64,000 nucleotides of DNA from Mycolicibacterium komanii (GTDB taxonomy: Bacteria > Actinomycetota > Actinomycetes > Mycobacteriales > Mycobacteriaceae): contig NZ_CVTA01000002.1 in NCBI RefSeq assembly GCF_001050035.1, positions 124,001 to 188,000 on the forward strand. Reading direction: 5' to 3'. This document shows, piece by piece, positions 38,740 to 48,267 of this stretch. The first letter of the stretch is position 1; each line of letters begins with the position of its first letter. Made by a program: the position numbers and the translations under genes. The notes under the pieces were generated by a model. That model was not told the DNA's origin and searched no databases. It worked only from the letters and a program-made list of their open reading frames with translations.

Positions 38740-40277
38740 GACCGGCGCCCCTCGAGGGCGCGCGCCAGCTCCTCGCGGTCGTCGAAGGGGCGCGTCACCC
38801 CGGCACTGGTCTGACCCGCCTCGTGCCCCTTCCCCGCGACGAGCACCACATCGCCGGGCCGCGCCCACGCCACCGCGTGCTCGATCGCGGCGCGGCGGTC
38901 GCCGATCTCGACGACCTCGGCCCCCGGATGCTCCTTAGCGCCAGGATCCGTCCCGCCCACCGACCCAGCGACGATCGCCGCACGGATCGCGGCCGGGTCC
39001 TCGTCGCGCGGATTGTCGTCGGTCACCACCACCAGGTCGGCCAGTTCCGCGGCGACGCGGCCCATTGGGCCCCGCTTGCCCGGGTCGCGGTTGCCGCCCG
39101 CGCCGAACACGACCGCCAACCGGCCCTCGGTCTGCGCCCGCAGCGTCGACAACACGGCCTGCAGGGCGCCGGGTTTGTGGGCGTAGTCGACCAGCGCGAG
39201 AAAGTCCTGCCCGCAGTCGACGGGCTCCATCCGGCCGGGCACCGTGGCGTCGCGCAGCCCTGGCGCGGCCTGTTCGGGCGACACGCCGACGGCGTCGAGC
39301 AGCGCGATCGCGAGCAGACAGTTGGCCACGTTGTAGCGACCCGGCAGGCCGATCCGCAGACCGTGGTGCACACCAACCGGGTCCACCGCGAAGAACTCCT
39401 GCGCGTTGCGGTCGACCGTCCGGATGTCCTCGATGCGCCAGTCGGCGACGCGACCGGTCGCGCTGATCGTTACCGGATCGCGCGCCAGCCTGGCCATCTC
39501 CCGGCCCGCGTCGTCGTCCACGCACAGCACGGAAAGGTCTGCGCGGTTGCGGGATTCGGGATGGAACAGCCGAGCCTTGGCCTCAAAGTAAGCCCGCATC
39601 GTCGGGTGGAAGTCGAGATGGTCGCGCGACAGGTTGGTGAACCCGCCGACCGCGAAGTGCACCCCGTCGACACGGCCGAGCGTGAGTGCGTGGCTCGACA
39701 CCTCCATCACCACGGTGTCGACGCCCTGCTCGACCATCACCGCGAGCAGGGCCTGCAGATCCGGCGCCTCGGGCGTGGTGAGGGCGCTGGCCTGATCGCG
39801 CCCGTCGATCCGGATCCCGACGGTCCCGATCAACCCGGCCACCCGTTCGGCCGAGCGCAGTCCCGCCTCGGCCAGATAAGTGGTCGTGGTCTTGCCGGAG
39901 GTGCCGGTCACCCCGATGACCCGCAGCCGTTCGGACGGCCGTCCGTACACCTCGGCGGCCAGCTCACCGAGCAGCGAGCGCGGAGCCTGATGGACCAGCA
40001 CGGGGACCTCGACGTCGGTCCCGACGAGCACCAGCCCGTCGGGATCGGTGAGGATCGCGACGGCTCCGCGCGCAAGCGCCTCGGAGGCGAAGCGGGCGCC
40101 GTGCGCTGCGGCCCCCGGCAGCGCCGCGAACAGGTCCCCGGGTTCGACGTCACCGCTGCGCAGCGTGACGCCGGTGACGCGGATGTCCGGCACGGCGCCG
40201 CCCGCGGGCACCGCCTGGACCTGCTCGGCCAACGGCCCGAGCGCCGCGCCGGCGGGATGGCTGGGTCGCAGGTTCAT
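38736..40277 (-). CDS. murE: UDP-MurNAc-L-Ala-D-Glu--meso-DAP ligase MurE
   Basis: Adds meso-diaminopimelate to the growing stem peptide. 513 residues: [22 protein letters not shown] loop [52 protein letters not shown], and the meso-DAP recognition motif [13 protein letters not shown] (DNPR). ATG at 40277 opens the gene 66 nt after the pbpB stop. In M. tuberculosis several genes (Rv2159c-Rv2162c) separate murE and pbpB; here they are adjacent. Confidence 0.98.
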   Translation of the reverse strand: MNLRPSHPAGAALGPLAEQVQAVPAGGAVPDIRVTGVTLRSGDVEPGDLFAALPGAAAHGARFASEALARGAVAILTDPDGLVLVGTDVEVPVLVHQAPRSLLGELAAEVYGRPSERLRVIGVTGTSGKTTTTYLAEAGLRSAERVAGLIGTVGIRIDGRDQASALTTPEAPDLQALLAVMVEQGVDTVVMEVSSHALTLGRVDGVHFAVGGFTNLSRDHLDFHPTMRAYFEAKARLFHPESRNRADLSVLCVDDDAGREMARLARDPVTISATGRVADWRIEDIRTVDRNAQEFFAVDPVGVHHGLRIGLPGRYNVANCLLAIALLDAVGVSPEQAAPGLRDATVPGRMEPVDCGQDFLALVDYAHKPGALQAVLSTLRAQTEGRLAVVFGAGGNRDPGKRGPMGRVAAELADLVVVTDDNPRDEDPAAIRAAIVAGSVGGTDPGAKEHPGAEVVEIGDRRAAIEHAVAWARPGDVVLVAGKGHEAGQTSAGVTRPFDDREELARALEGRRS

Positions 40278-40343
40278 GGCGTTGACACAGTACCGAGTCG
40301 CCCTCCTGGCCCCCGCCGCACATCGGGGGCGGTTGCGGCCGTC

Positions 40344-42269
40344 TTAGTCGGCTACCAGCGTCAACCGCGAATCGGCATCCGGCGACAGCGGCACGTTCTC
40401 GCGCTGCAGCAACCAGGACGCGATGTTGTGGAACAGCGGCGCCGACGTGGTGCCCGGCTGGCCGTCGGCGGTGCGCTGCGGGTGGTCCATCATGATGCCG
40501 ACGACGTAGCGCGGGTCGTCGGTGGTGGCGATGCCCGCGAAGGTGATCCAGTAGACGTCGTCGTAGTAGCACCCGCACGCCGGGTTGATCTGCTGCGCGG
40601 TGCCGGTCTTTCCGGAGATCTGGTAGCCCTCGACGGCGGCCTGCGACCCGGTGCCCTGCTGGACGCCGGTGGGGTCACGTTGCACGGTGGCGCGCAGCAT
40701 GTGCCGCACGGTCCGCGCGGTCTCCGGCTTCACCACCCGGATGCCCTCGGGGCGGGGCTCGTCGGTGCGGGTGCCGTCCGGCGCGACGGTGCTCTTGACG
40801 ATGCGCGGCGGGATGCGCACGCCGTCGTTGGCGATCGCCTGGTACATGCCGGTCATCTGCAGCAGCGTCATCGAAAGACCCTGTCCGATCGGCAGGTTGG
40901 AGAAGGTGCTGCCCGACCACTGGTCGATCGGCGGGACCAAACCCGCACTCTCGCCGGGCAATCCGACGCCGGTGCGCTGCCCGAGACCGAACTTGCGCAC
41001 CATGTCGAAGAAGCGCTCCGGGCCGAGCCGCTGCGCCAGCATCAGCGTGCCCACGTTCGAGGACTTACCGAAGATGCCGGTGGTGGTGTACGGCATCGTG
41101 CCGTGCTCCCACGCGTCGCCGACGGTGACGCCACCCATGTGGATCGAACCCGGCACCTGCAGCACCTCGTCGGGATTCGACAGCCCGTACTCGATGACCG
41201 ACGCGGCGGTGATGACCTTGTTGACCGAACCCGGTTCGTACGGCGACGACACCGCCGGGTTGCCCAACTGGCGGTCCTCTTGGCGGCCGATGTCCTGGCT
41301 CGGGTCGAACGTGTTGTCGTTGGCCATCGCCAGCACCTCAGCGGTTTTCGCGTCGAGGACCACCGCGGAGACGTTCTTGGCGCCGGACAAGTTCTTGGCC
41401 TGCTGCACCTGCTGCTGGACGTAGAACTGGATGTCGTCGTCGATGGTCAGCATGACCGTGGAGCCGTCGACCGCATCGTGGCGGTTGCGGTAGCTGCCGG
41501 GGATGACCACGCCGTCGGAGCCGCGGTCGTAGGTGATCGAACCGTCGGTGCCCGCCAGCACGGCGTCCATCGAATCCTCCAGGCCCAGAAGGCCGTGGCC
41601 GTCCCAGTCGATGCCGCCGACGACGTTGGCGGCCAGCGAGCCGCCCGGATACTGACGCAGATCCTGTCGCTCCGAACCAACCTCGGGGAACTTCTTGGTG
41701 ATCGCCTCGGCGATCGCGGGGTCGACGGCGCGCGCCAGGTAGACGAAGGTTTCGTTGCTCTTGAGTTTCTTGAGCACCGTCGCCGAGTCCGGCTTGTTGT
41801 TCAGCCGCGACGCCACCTCGGCGGCGATGTCGCGCAGCCTACGGTCGGGTTCGGGCGCCTCGGTGCTCTTGGCCCTGGCCTCCTCGAGTTGCTTGCGGAC
41901 CTTGACCGGCTGGAAGGTCAGCGCGCGCGCCTCGATGGTGAAAGCGAGTTTGTCGCTGTTTCGGTCGACGATCGAGCCGCGTACCGCCTTGTCGACGTCG
42001 GTGACCTTGAGCTGGCTCGCTGCCTCGGCCCGCAGGCCCTCGGCGCGGGGCACCTGCAGATTGAACAGCTGGCCGGCCGCGACGATCAGCACGAGGAAGA
42101 TCGCCGCGTTCCCGACGCGATGCCGGAACACGAATGACGCGCTGCGCAGCCCGGTTTCGGTCATCGGCGCGCGGGTGCGTCGCGCCTTCGCCGACCGCTC
42201 CTGCGAACCCGGCGTCGGCTTCATGCGGGTGTCCGCGGTCTTGCGGGACCGACGCTCGCCGCGGCTCAT
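40344..42269 (-). CDS. pbpB: Septal transpeptidase PbpB (FtsI, class B PBP)
   Basis: Cross-links septal peptidoglycan with FtsW. 641 residues: basic cytosolic N-terminus, single membrane helix at about 53-71, pedestal domain, and transpeptidase domain with active Ser348 in SVNK (SxxK), SSN (SxN motif, FGKSSNVGTL) and KTGTAQ (KTG). Forms a coupled pair with the upstream FtsL-like gene (ATGA overlap). A beta-lactam target by family. Confidence 0.98.
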   Translation of the reverse strand: MSRGERRSRKTADTRMKPTPGSQERSAKARRTRAPMTETGLRSASFVFRHRVGNAAIFLVLIVAAGQLFNLQVPRAEGLRAEAASQLKVTDVDKAVRGSIVDRNSDKLAFTIEARALTFQPVKVRKQLEEARAKSTEAPEPDRRLRDIAAEVASRLNNKPDSATVLKKLKSNETFVYLARAVDPAIAEAITKKFPEVGSERQDLRQYPGGSLAANVVGGIDWDGHGLLGLEDSMDAVLAGTDGSITYDRGSDGVVIPGSYRNRHDAVDGSTVMLTIDDDIQFYVQQQVQQAKNLSGAKNVSAVVLDAKTAEVLAMANDNTFDPSQDIGRQEDRQLGNPAVSSPYEPGSVNKVITAASVIEYGLSNPDEVLQVPGSIHMGGVTVGDAWEHGTMPYTTTGIFGKSSNVGTLMLAQRLGPERFFDMVRKFGLGQRTGVGLPGESAGLVPPIDQWSGSTFSNLPIGQGLSMTLLQMTGMYQAIANDGVRIPPRIVKSTVAPDGTRTDEPRPEGIRVVKPETARTVRHMLRATVQRDPTGVQQGTGSQAAVEGYQISGKTGTAQQINPACGCYYDDVYWITFAGIATTDDPRYVVGIMMDHPQRTADGQPGTTSAPLFHNIASWLLQRENVPLSPDADSRLTLVAD

Positions 42270-43261
42270 GCGGCCGGACCCGCCGGAGGCACGACCGCGG
42301 GACTGAACTGTTCGACGTTGGGCACCGGACCCGGCAGCGCTTGCGGGGTCGGGATGTGCGGTGCGCCGACCGGGACCTGGGGCTGCGCCATCGGGGCCGG
42401 CAATGCTCCGGGCACCGGCACCTGGCCCGGAATCGCCTGGGCTGCACCCGGTGTCGGCACACCCGGCGTCGGCACACCCGGGGTCGGCATCGTCCGCGTC
42501 GGCATCCGCACGGTGACCTCACGGGGATCGACGACACGCGGTGCCGGCCGCGCGGGGGGTGGAGCAGGCTGCGGGGTCGCGTCGGGCAGCGGCGTGTTCA
42601 GCGGCGGCGGCGGTACGCCCTCGGCCGGTTTGGGGGTGCCGACGACGACCCAGTTGCCCGCGGGATCCTGCACCAGATGTGCGGTGTCGCGCGACGGGAT
42701 CATCCCGAGTTCGCGCGCGGCTTCGGCCAACGCCGGGGCGGCCTGCGCCTCGAGCACATCGCGCTCGAGCGCCTCTTTCTGTTGCAGCAGAGCCTGATTC
42801 GTCTCGCGGGCGCTGCCCAGTTGGTAGGACCGCTCGGCCGCGTCGGTGGACAGCCACAGCGTCGTGCCGAGGCCGACCCCCAGCGCCCCGATCACCAGCA
42901 CCACGAACGGAACCCTGGCCACCAGCGCCCGCGGGTTGAGCTCCACCGAGGAGAGCTTGACGATGATGCGTTCGCGTAATGGCGGCCTGACAACCTTCGG
43001 CGCCTTGGCCTTTCGCGCCTTCGCGCGCGCCTTGGCCTGGCTCGCGTTCTTGGGCCGGCTCGGTGCACCGGTCGGACGAGGGATGGGGTTGGTCTGGAGT
43101 GCCGACCGCAGCGGCCGCTGCTCGCGGGTCGGCTTGCGGCGCGTCTGGGGGTCGGCCGAACGACGCGCGGCACCGCGTGCGGTGCGCCTGCGCTCGTCGT
43201 TGCCGCGCACCGCCTTTCCGCGCTTGGCCTGCTTGACCTGCTTGGCCTGCTTGGCGTTCAT
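42266..43261 (-). CDS. FtsL-like Pro-rich membrane protein (Rv2164c-like)
   Basis: A 331-residue bitopic protein. Basic, disordered N-terminus (Lys/Arg-rich, residues 1-90); one membrane helix near 112-137 ([21 protein letters not shown]); a short extracellular coiled coil ([16 protein letters not shown]) as in FtsL/DivIC; then a long Pro/Val/Gly tail with PTPGV repeats (15-bp DNA repeat near 42450-42490). Position between rsmH and pbpB is that of ftsL in other bacteria, so a role in divisome assembly is likely by synteny rather than by proof. Confidence 0.88.
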   Translation of the reverse strand: MNAKQAKQVKQAKRGKAVRGNDERRRTARGAARRSADPQTRRKPTREQRPLRSALQTNPIPRPTGAPSRPKNASQAKARAKARKAKAPKVVRPPLRERIIVKLSSVELNPRALVARVPFVVLVIGALGVGLGTTLWLSTDAAERSYQLGSARETNQALLQQKEALERDVLEAQAAPALAEAARELGMIPSRDTAHLVQDPAGNWVVVGTPKPAEGVPPPPLNTPLPDATPQPAPPPARPAPRVVDPREVTVRMPTRTMPTPGVPTPGVPTPGAAQAIPGQVPVPGALPAPMAQPQVPVGAPHIPTPQALPGPVPNVEQFSPAVVPPAGPAA

Positions 43262-44244
43262 CGGGCTCCCCCCACCTTCTCCAACGCTCGTAGCCGCACC
43301 GGCGCGCTACGCGGGTTCCGTTCGATCTCCTCGGGAGCTGCACGTTCGGCACCGCGGGTCAGTGCGACGAAGTCCGGCTCGTGACCCGGCAGTTCGACCG
43401 GCAGGCCCGGCGGCGTCCGCGACGCCGTCGCGGAGACGAAGGCCGCCTTGACGATGCGATCCTCCAAAGACTGGTAGGCCATCACAACGATGCGGCCGCC
43501 GGGAGCGAGCGCCTCGAGCGCCGCGGGCAGCGCGTCGCGCAGCGAGTCCAGCTCGCCGTTGACCGCGATCCGCAGCGCCTGGAACGTGCGCTTCGCCGGA
43601 TGCCCGCCGGTGCGGCGCGCCGGCGCGGGAATGGCCTGATACAGCAACTCGACGAGCTCACCGGTGGTGCGGAACGGCTGGCGGGCGCGCCTGCGGATGA
43701 GCTGGGCGGCGATCCGGCTCGCGAATCGCTCCTCGCCGAACTCGCGCAGCACGCGGGTCAGCGACTTCTGGTCGTAGGTGTTGATCACGTCGGCGGCGGT
43801 CAGCTCCGCGTCGGGGTCCATGCGCATGTCCAGCGGCGCGTCGGCGGCGTACGAGAAGCCGCGGTCGGTGCGGTCCAGCTGCATCGAGGAGACGCCGAGG
43901 TCGAACAGGATGCCGTCGGCCTGGCCCGCCCAGTAGCCGTCGTCACCGAGCACGCCACCGATGCCGTCGTAGCGGGTGCGGACGAGCATCACGCGGTCGC
44001 CGAACCGCGACAGGCGCTCTCCGGCGATCCACAGCGCGTCGGGGTCGCGGTCAAGGCCGATCAGCCGCAGGCCGGGCAGTTCGGTCAGGAAGCGCTCGGC
44101 GTGCCCGCCCGCTCCGAGGGTCGCGTCGACGAGCACCGCGCCCTCACCGTCGGGGCTGCGCCGGGTGAGTGCGGGCGTGAGCAGCTCGACGCAGCGGTCC
44201 AACAGGACGGGGATGTGTCCGTGGTCGCCGCTGCGCCGTTCCAT
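43258..44244 (-). CDS. rsmH: 16S rRNA m4C1402 methyltransferase RsmH (MraW)
   Basis: SAM-dependent enzyme that methylates N4 of C1402 in the ribosomal P site. Motifs: [16 protein letters not shown] loop [41 protein letters not shown], and [15 protein letters not shown]. The start at ATG 44244 has a strong GGAGG 7 nt upstream and yields 328 residues. However, the frame stays open upstream to ATG 44415 (385 residues) and reads [19 protein letters not shown], which resembles the N-terminus I remember for the longer M. tuberculosis protein; the longer form cannot be excluded. Overlaps the FtsL-like gene by 4 bp. Confidence 0.96.
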   Translation of the reverse strand: MERRSGDHGHIPVLLDRCVELLTPALTRRSPDGEGAVLVDATLGAGGHAERFLTELPGLRLIGLDRDPDALWIAGERLSRFGDRVMLVRTRYDGIGGVLGDDGYWAGQADGILFDLGVSSMQLDRTDRGFSYAADAPLDMRMDPDAELTAADVINTYDQKSLTRVLREFGEERFASRIAAQLIRRRARQPFRTTGELVELLYQAIPAPARRTGGHPAKRTFQALRIAVNGELDSLRDALPAALEALAPGGRIVVMAYQSLEDRIVKAAFVSATASRTPPGLPVELPGHEPDFVALTRGAERAAPEEIERNPRSAPVRLRALEKVGGAR

Positions 44245-44251
44245 CGCCTTC

Positions 44252-44256
44252 CCTCC
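44252..44256 (-). promoter_or_regulatory. Strong ribosome binding site (GGAGG) for rsmH
   Basis: GGAGG on the minus strand, 7 nt before ATG 44244. It supports the shorter RsmH start against the longer open frame that begins at 44415. Confidence 0.7.
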
Positions 44257-44389
44257 GTCCAACGCCCCTGCACCGAGGTCCCTGTCCGAGAGCGCGGACC
44301 TGGCGTCGGGGAAGTACGCCAGGGCCGGTTCGGGCAGAGGCCGCGATGCACGGGCTTGACGCCTGTGCCTGCATCGACCTATCGCCGAA

Positions 44390-44821
44390 TCAGATGATGT
44401 CGTGCAGAGCTTCATCGGTGGCCGCGGAGAAGTTCTCTTCGTGGGTCTGCTGGTACTCCTGCCATGCCGTGGAGTCCCAGATTTCCAGGTAGTCGACCGA
44501 TCCGATGACCACGCAGTCCTTGGACAGGTTCGCGTAGCGACGGTGATCGGCCGACAGCGTGATTCGGCCTTGTGCGTCGGGATGCTGTTCGTCGGTGGCG
44601 GCGGCCAGGTTCCGCAGGAATGCGCGCGCTTCCGGATTGCTACGCGATGCCTGCGATGCCCGTCGTGCCAGCTTCTCGAACTCGGCGCGCGGATAGACGG
44701 CAAGGCTGTGATCTTGGCTCTTGGTGACCATCAACCCTCCTGCCAGCGCGTCGCGGAACTTGGCGGGCAGCGTGAGCCGCCCCTTGTCGTCGAGCTTTGG
44801 CGTGTAGGTGCCGAGAAACAT
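44390..44821 (-). CDS. mraZ: Transcriptional regulator MraZ
   Basis: A 143-residue AbrB-fold DNA-binding protein that represses the dcw operon in other bacteria. Two MraZ repeats: [23 protein letters not shown] at residues 2-24 and [19 protein letters not shown] near 85-105, each with the DxxGR-type motif. ATG 44821 is fixed by a near-perfect GGAGGTGA at 44826-44833 on the minus strand. It is the first gene of the operon and lies downstream of decamer boxes that it probably binds. Confidence 0.97.
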   Translation of the reverse strand: MFLGTYTPKLDDKGRLTLPAKFRDALAGGLMVTKSQDHSLAVYPRAEFEKLARRASQASRSNPEARAFLRNLAAATDEQHPDAQGRITLSADHRRYANLSKDCVVIGSVDYLEIWDSTAWQEYQQTHEENFSAATDEALHDII

Positions 44822-44871
44822 CTCGTCACCTCCAACCGCCCTGCCAATCAACAGAGCCCCGGTCGCTCCGT

Positions 44872-44911
44872 TGTCCGCCACTTTACCCCACAATCCCCCA
44901 CCATCCACCAT
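44872..44911 (-). promoter_or_regulatory. MraZ-box-like array, four decamer repeats upstream of mraZ
   Basis: On the minus strand three GTGG cores recur at an exact 10-nt period (units such as GTGGGGGATT and GTGGGGTAAA), preceded by a related fourth unit (ATGGTGGATG). In other bacteria MraZ binds repeats of a TGGG-type core spaced one helical turn apart. A TAAAGT sequence inside the array could be the -10 of the promoter, so binding would repress. The 302-nt stretch from 44822 to 45123 otherwise holds only the terminator described next. Confidence 0.6.
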
Positions 44912-45074
44912 TTGAGCGTCAAAATTCCCGATGCGTCCCCACGGCACCCCCCATCGCAGGTCTTTCGAGACGACGGGCGCGGTCGCCCAGGCTGCGACCA
45001 ACGACGAAACCGCTGATCAGCGCGCTATGGAGAGGCCGTGGGGATCAGTGGGGCGCCAGGCGGCCCGAGGCACG

Positions 45075-45107
45075 AAAAAGGGGCAGCCCGCGGCGGCGGG
45101 CTACCCC
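45075..45107 (-). terminator. Intrinsic terminator after the DUF3040 gene
   Basis: A 12-bp GC-rich stem with one mismatch (arms 45080-45091 and 45096-45107, loop of 4) is followed on the minus strand by TTTTT (45079-45075). It lies 16 nt beyond the stop of the DUF3040 gene and isolates it from the dcw promoter. Confidence 0.85.
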
Positions 45108-45123
45108 TGTGTCGAGTTACGGC

Positions 45124-45528
45124 CTATTCGTCGAAGCGACGACGGAAACGATCCTCCATGCGGCTGGCAAACGAACCACCCGAGCCCTTGCCGCGCTTCT
45201 GGCGAGGGGCACCCGGATCGGCGACCGAATGGTCGCGGCCACCCGGGATCCGCGGCCCGGTGATCGCGAACACCACGCCGCCGAACATCACGATGAAGCC
45301 GAGGACCGAGAGCGCCGGGAAACCACTGATCTGGGTGGCGGGGAACGCGACGCCGGAGACCAGCATCGCCAGGCCGAGCACGAAGAGCGCGGCGCCCTGA
45401 AGACGGCGCCGGGTCGAGGGCGCGCGCAAGGTTCCGCCGCGGACACTCGAAGCGAACTTCGGGTCCTCGGCATAGAGCGCGCTCTCGATCTGATCGAGCA
45501 TGCGCTGCTCATGATCGGAGAGTGGCAT
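45124..45528 (-). CDS. DUF3040 small membrane protein (Rv2169c-like)
   Basis: A 134-residue protein with the DUF3040 start PLSDHEQRMLDQIE, followed by ALYAEDPKFAS. Two membrane helices lie near 47-63 and 70-90 (ALFVLGLAMLVSGVAF; LSVLGFIVMFGGVVFAITG), and there is a basic C-terminal tail (MEDRFRRRFDE). Start ATG 45528 is set by GGAGGGACGA. Function unknown; the family is confined to actinobacteria. Ends just before a terminator. Confidence 0.9.
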   Translation of the reverse strand: MPLSDHEQRMLDQIESALYAEDPKFASSVRGGTLRAPSTRRRLQGAALFVLGLAMLVSGVAFPATQISGFPALSVLGFIVMFGGVVFAITGPRIPGGRDHSVADPGAPRQKRGKGSGGSFASRMEDRFRRRFDE

Positions 45529-45757
45529 TCGTCCCTCCCTCGGAACCCAGGGGCCGCCCGCGGCCTTACTCATCTGTTCAAACTCGTGTGTGCCCGCGTC
45601 CACGGGCATCTAACAGTCATGATACGAGGTCGATCTGAGCCGTACCACCTAGTTCGACGCACGATTGTATGACGTGCGCCGCCGCCTGGGAGGCGCAGGC
45701 GCGTCCACTCGATAATGGTTGCAACGAACCGCCCGACACCCGGAGAGGCAGACACAG

Positions 45758-46357
45758 TTGGCGACATTTCTCATCGATCTGTCGCCGAGCGATATGCAAC
45801 GCCGGCTCGGTGACGCGCTCGCGGTCTACGTCGACGCGATGCGCTATCCGCGCGGCACCGAGGCCCAGCGGGCGTCGATGTGGCTCGAACACACCCGCAG
45901 ACCCGGCTGGAAGGCCGTCGCGGCGGTGAGTGTGGGTGACGGCGACGACGCGCACGTCGACGACAGGGCGCTGGCCACCGCCCCGATCGTCGGCATCGCG
46001 TACGGCTACTGCGGCGCACCCGATCAGTGGTGGCAGCAGCAGGTGGTGGCCGGGCTGCAGCGGGTCGGCGCGGACCGCACACACATCGCGGCGCTGATGA
46101 CGAGCTACTTCGAGCTCACCGAACTGCACATTCACCCCCGCGCCCAGGGCCGCGGGCTCGGCGAGGCGCTGGCCCGCCGGCTGCTGGCCGGCCGCGAGGA
46201 GGCCCACGTGCTGTTGTCGACGCCGGAGATCAACGGCGAGGCCAACCGGGCGTGGCGGCTGTACCGCAGGCTGGGCTTCACCGACGTCATTCGCGGCTAC
46301 CACTTCGCGGGCGATCCGCGCGCTTTCGCGATCCTGGGCCGGTCATTGCCGCTGTGA
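45758..46357 (+). CDS. GNAT N-acetyltransferase (Rv2170-like)
   Basis: About 199 residues. The C-terminal half has the GNAT acetyl-CoA site LHIHPRAQGRGLGEALARRLL (R/Q-x-x-G-x-G/A pattern) and RLYRRLGFTDVIRGYHF. Start TTG 45758, giving MATFLIDLSP, has a GGAGAGG site. The equivalent M. tuberculosis protein has been reported to acetylate lysines of isocitrate dehydrogenase, but the substrate here cannot be read from sequence. The stop overlaps a GTG that could be an upstream start of lppM. Confidence 0.9.
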   Translation: MATFLIDLSPSDMQRRLGDALAVYVDAMRYPRGTEAQRASMWLEHTRRPGWKAVAAVSVGDGDDAHVDDRALATAPIVGIAYGYCGAPDQWWQQQVVAGLQRVGADRTHIAALMTSYFELTELHIHPRAQGRGLGEALARRLLAGREEAHVLLSTPEINGEANRAWRLYRRLGFTDVIRGYHFAGDPRAFAILGRSLPL

Positions 46358-46383
46358 GCGGGTCGGTCTGGCACGATGACCAC

Positions 46384-47067
46384 GTGCCGGCCCGCCACCG
46401 CAGCAGCAGAACCCGCCTGCTCGCACTCGTGATGCTGATGCTCGTCGTGTTTCCGACCGCCGTCGGCTGCGTCCGGGTGCGGGCCTCGATCACCGTCTCC
46501 CCCGACGACCGGGTGTCCGGTCAGATCGTGGCCGCGGCAAAACCGCGCAACGCCGACGACAAGGGCCCGCAGCTGCTGAACAACCTGCCGTTCGCCAACA
46601 AGGTGGCGGTCTCGGAGTACAGCCGCGACGATTACGTCGGATCCCAGGCGGTGTTCTCCGACCTCACCTTCGCCGAACTGCCCCAGCTCGCGAACATGAA
46701 CCGCGACGCCGCCGGCGTCGACCTCTCGCTGCGCCGCGCGGGCGACCTGGTGATACTCGAGGGTCGCGCCGACCTGACCTCGCTCAGCGACTCGGAGGCC
46801 GACGTCTCGGTGACAGTGTCGTTCCCCGGCGAGGTCACCTCGACCAACGGCGATCAGGTGTCTTCCGAGATCGTCGAATGGAAGCTGCGGCCCGGCGTGG
46901 TCAGCACCATGAACGCCCAAGCCCGCTACACCGACCCGAGCGCGCGATCGTTCACCGGTGCAGCGATCTGGTTGGGCCTGGGCTCCTTCGTGGTGGCCGC
47001 CGTCATCGGCACGCTGGCCTACATGAGCCGCGACCAATCGCCGAAGGTGGGCGAAGCCAGGGACTGA
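46384..47067 (+). CDS. lppM: LppM-like lipoprotein
   Basis: A 227-residue exported lipoprotein. Signal peptide: basic (RHRSSRTR), hydrophobic (LLALVMLMLVVFP), lipobox AVGC. The LppM domain follows (RVRASITVSPDDRVSG, LTFAELPQLANMNRDAAGV), then a C-terminal membrane helix (AAIWLGLGSFVVAAVIGTLAY). In M. tuberculosis LppM is linked to phagosome control and binds lipids of the PIM type; this species suggests a more general envelope role. GTG 46384 preferred; GTG 46354 overlapping the GNAT stop is an alternative. Confidence 0.9.
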   Translation: MPARHRSSRTRLLALVMLMLVVFPTAVGCVRVRASITVSPDDRVSGQIVAAAKPRNADDKGPQLLNNLPFANKVAVSEYSRDDYVGSQAVFSDLTFAELPQLANMNRDAAGVDLSLRRAGDLVILEGRADLTSLSDSEADVSVTVSFPGEVTSTNGDQVSSEIVEWKLRPGVVSTMNAQARYTDPSARSFTGAAIWLGLGSFVVAAVIGTLAYMSRDQSPKVGEARD

Positions 47068-47092
47068 CGGTCGGGGGCGGTGACCGTCCTGA

Positions 47093-48265
<1,173 letters not shown>

Positions 48266-48267
48266 CG

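Noticed and set aside
38823..42137. Open frame of over 1100 codons on the plus strand, antisense to murE and pbpB
   Set aside because: High GC makes long antisense frames. Its translation is Arg/Gly/His-rich without domains, and both genes on the other strand are certain.
45590..45612. Short hairpin (GCCCGCG/CGCGGGC-like) upstream of the DUF3040 gene
   Set aside because: Short stem, no T run and no neighbouring gene end; likely chance in GC-rich DNA.
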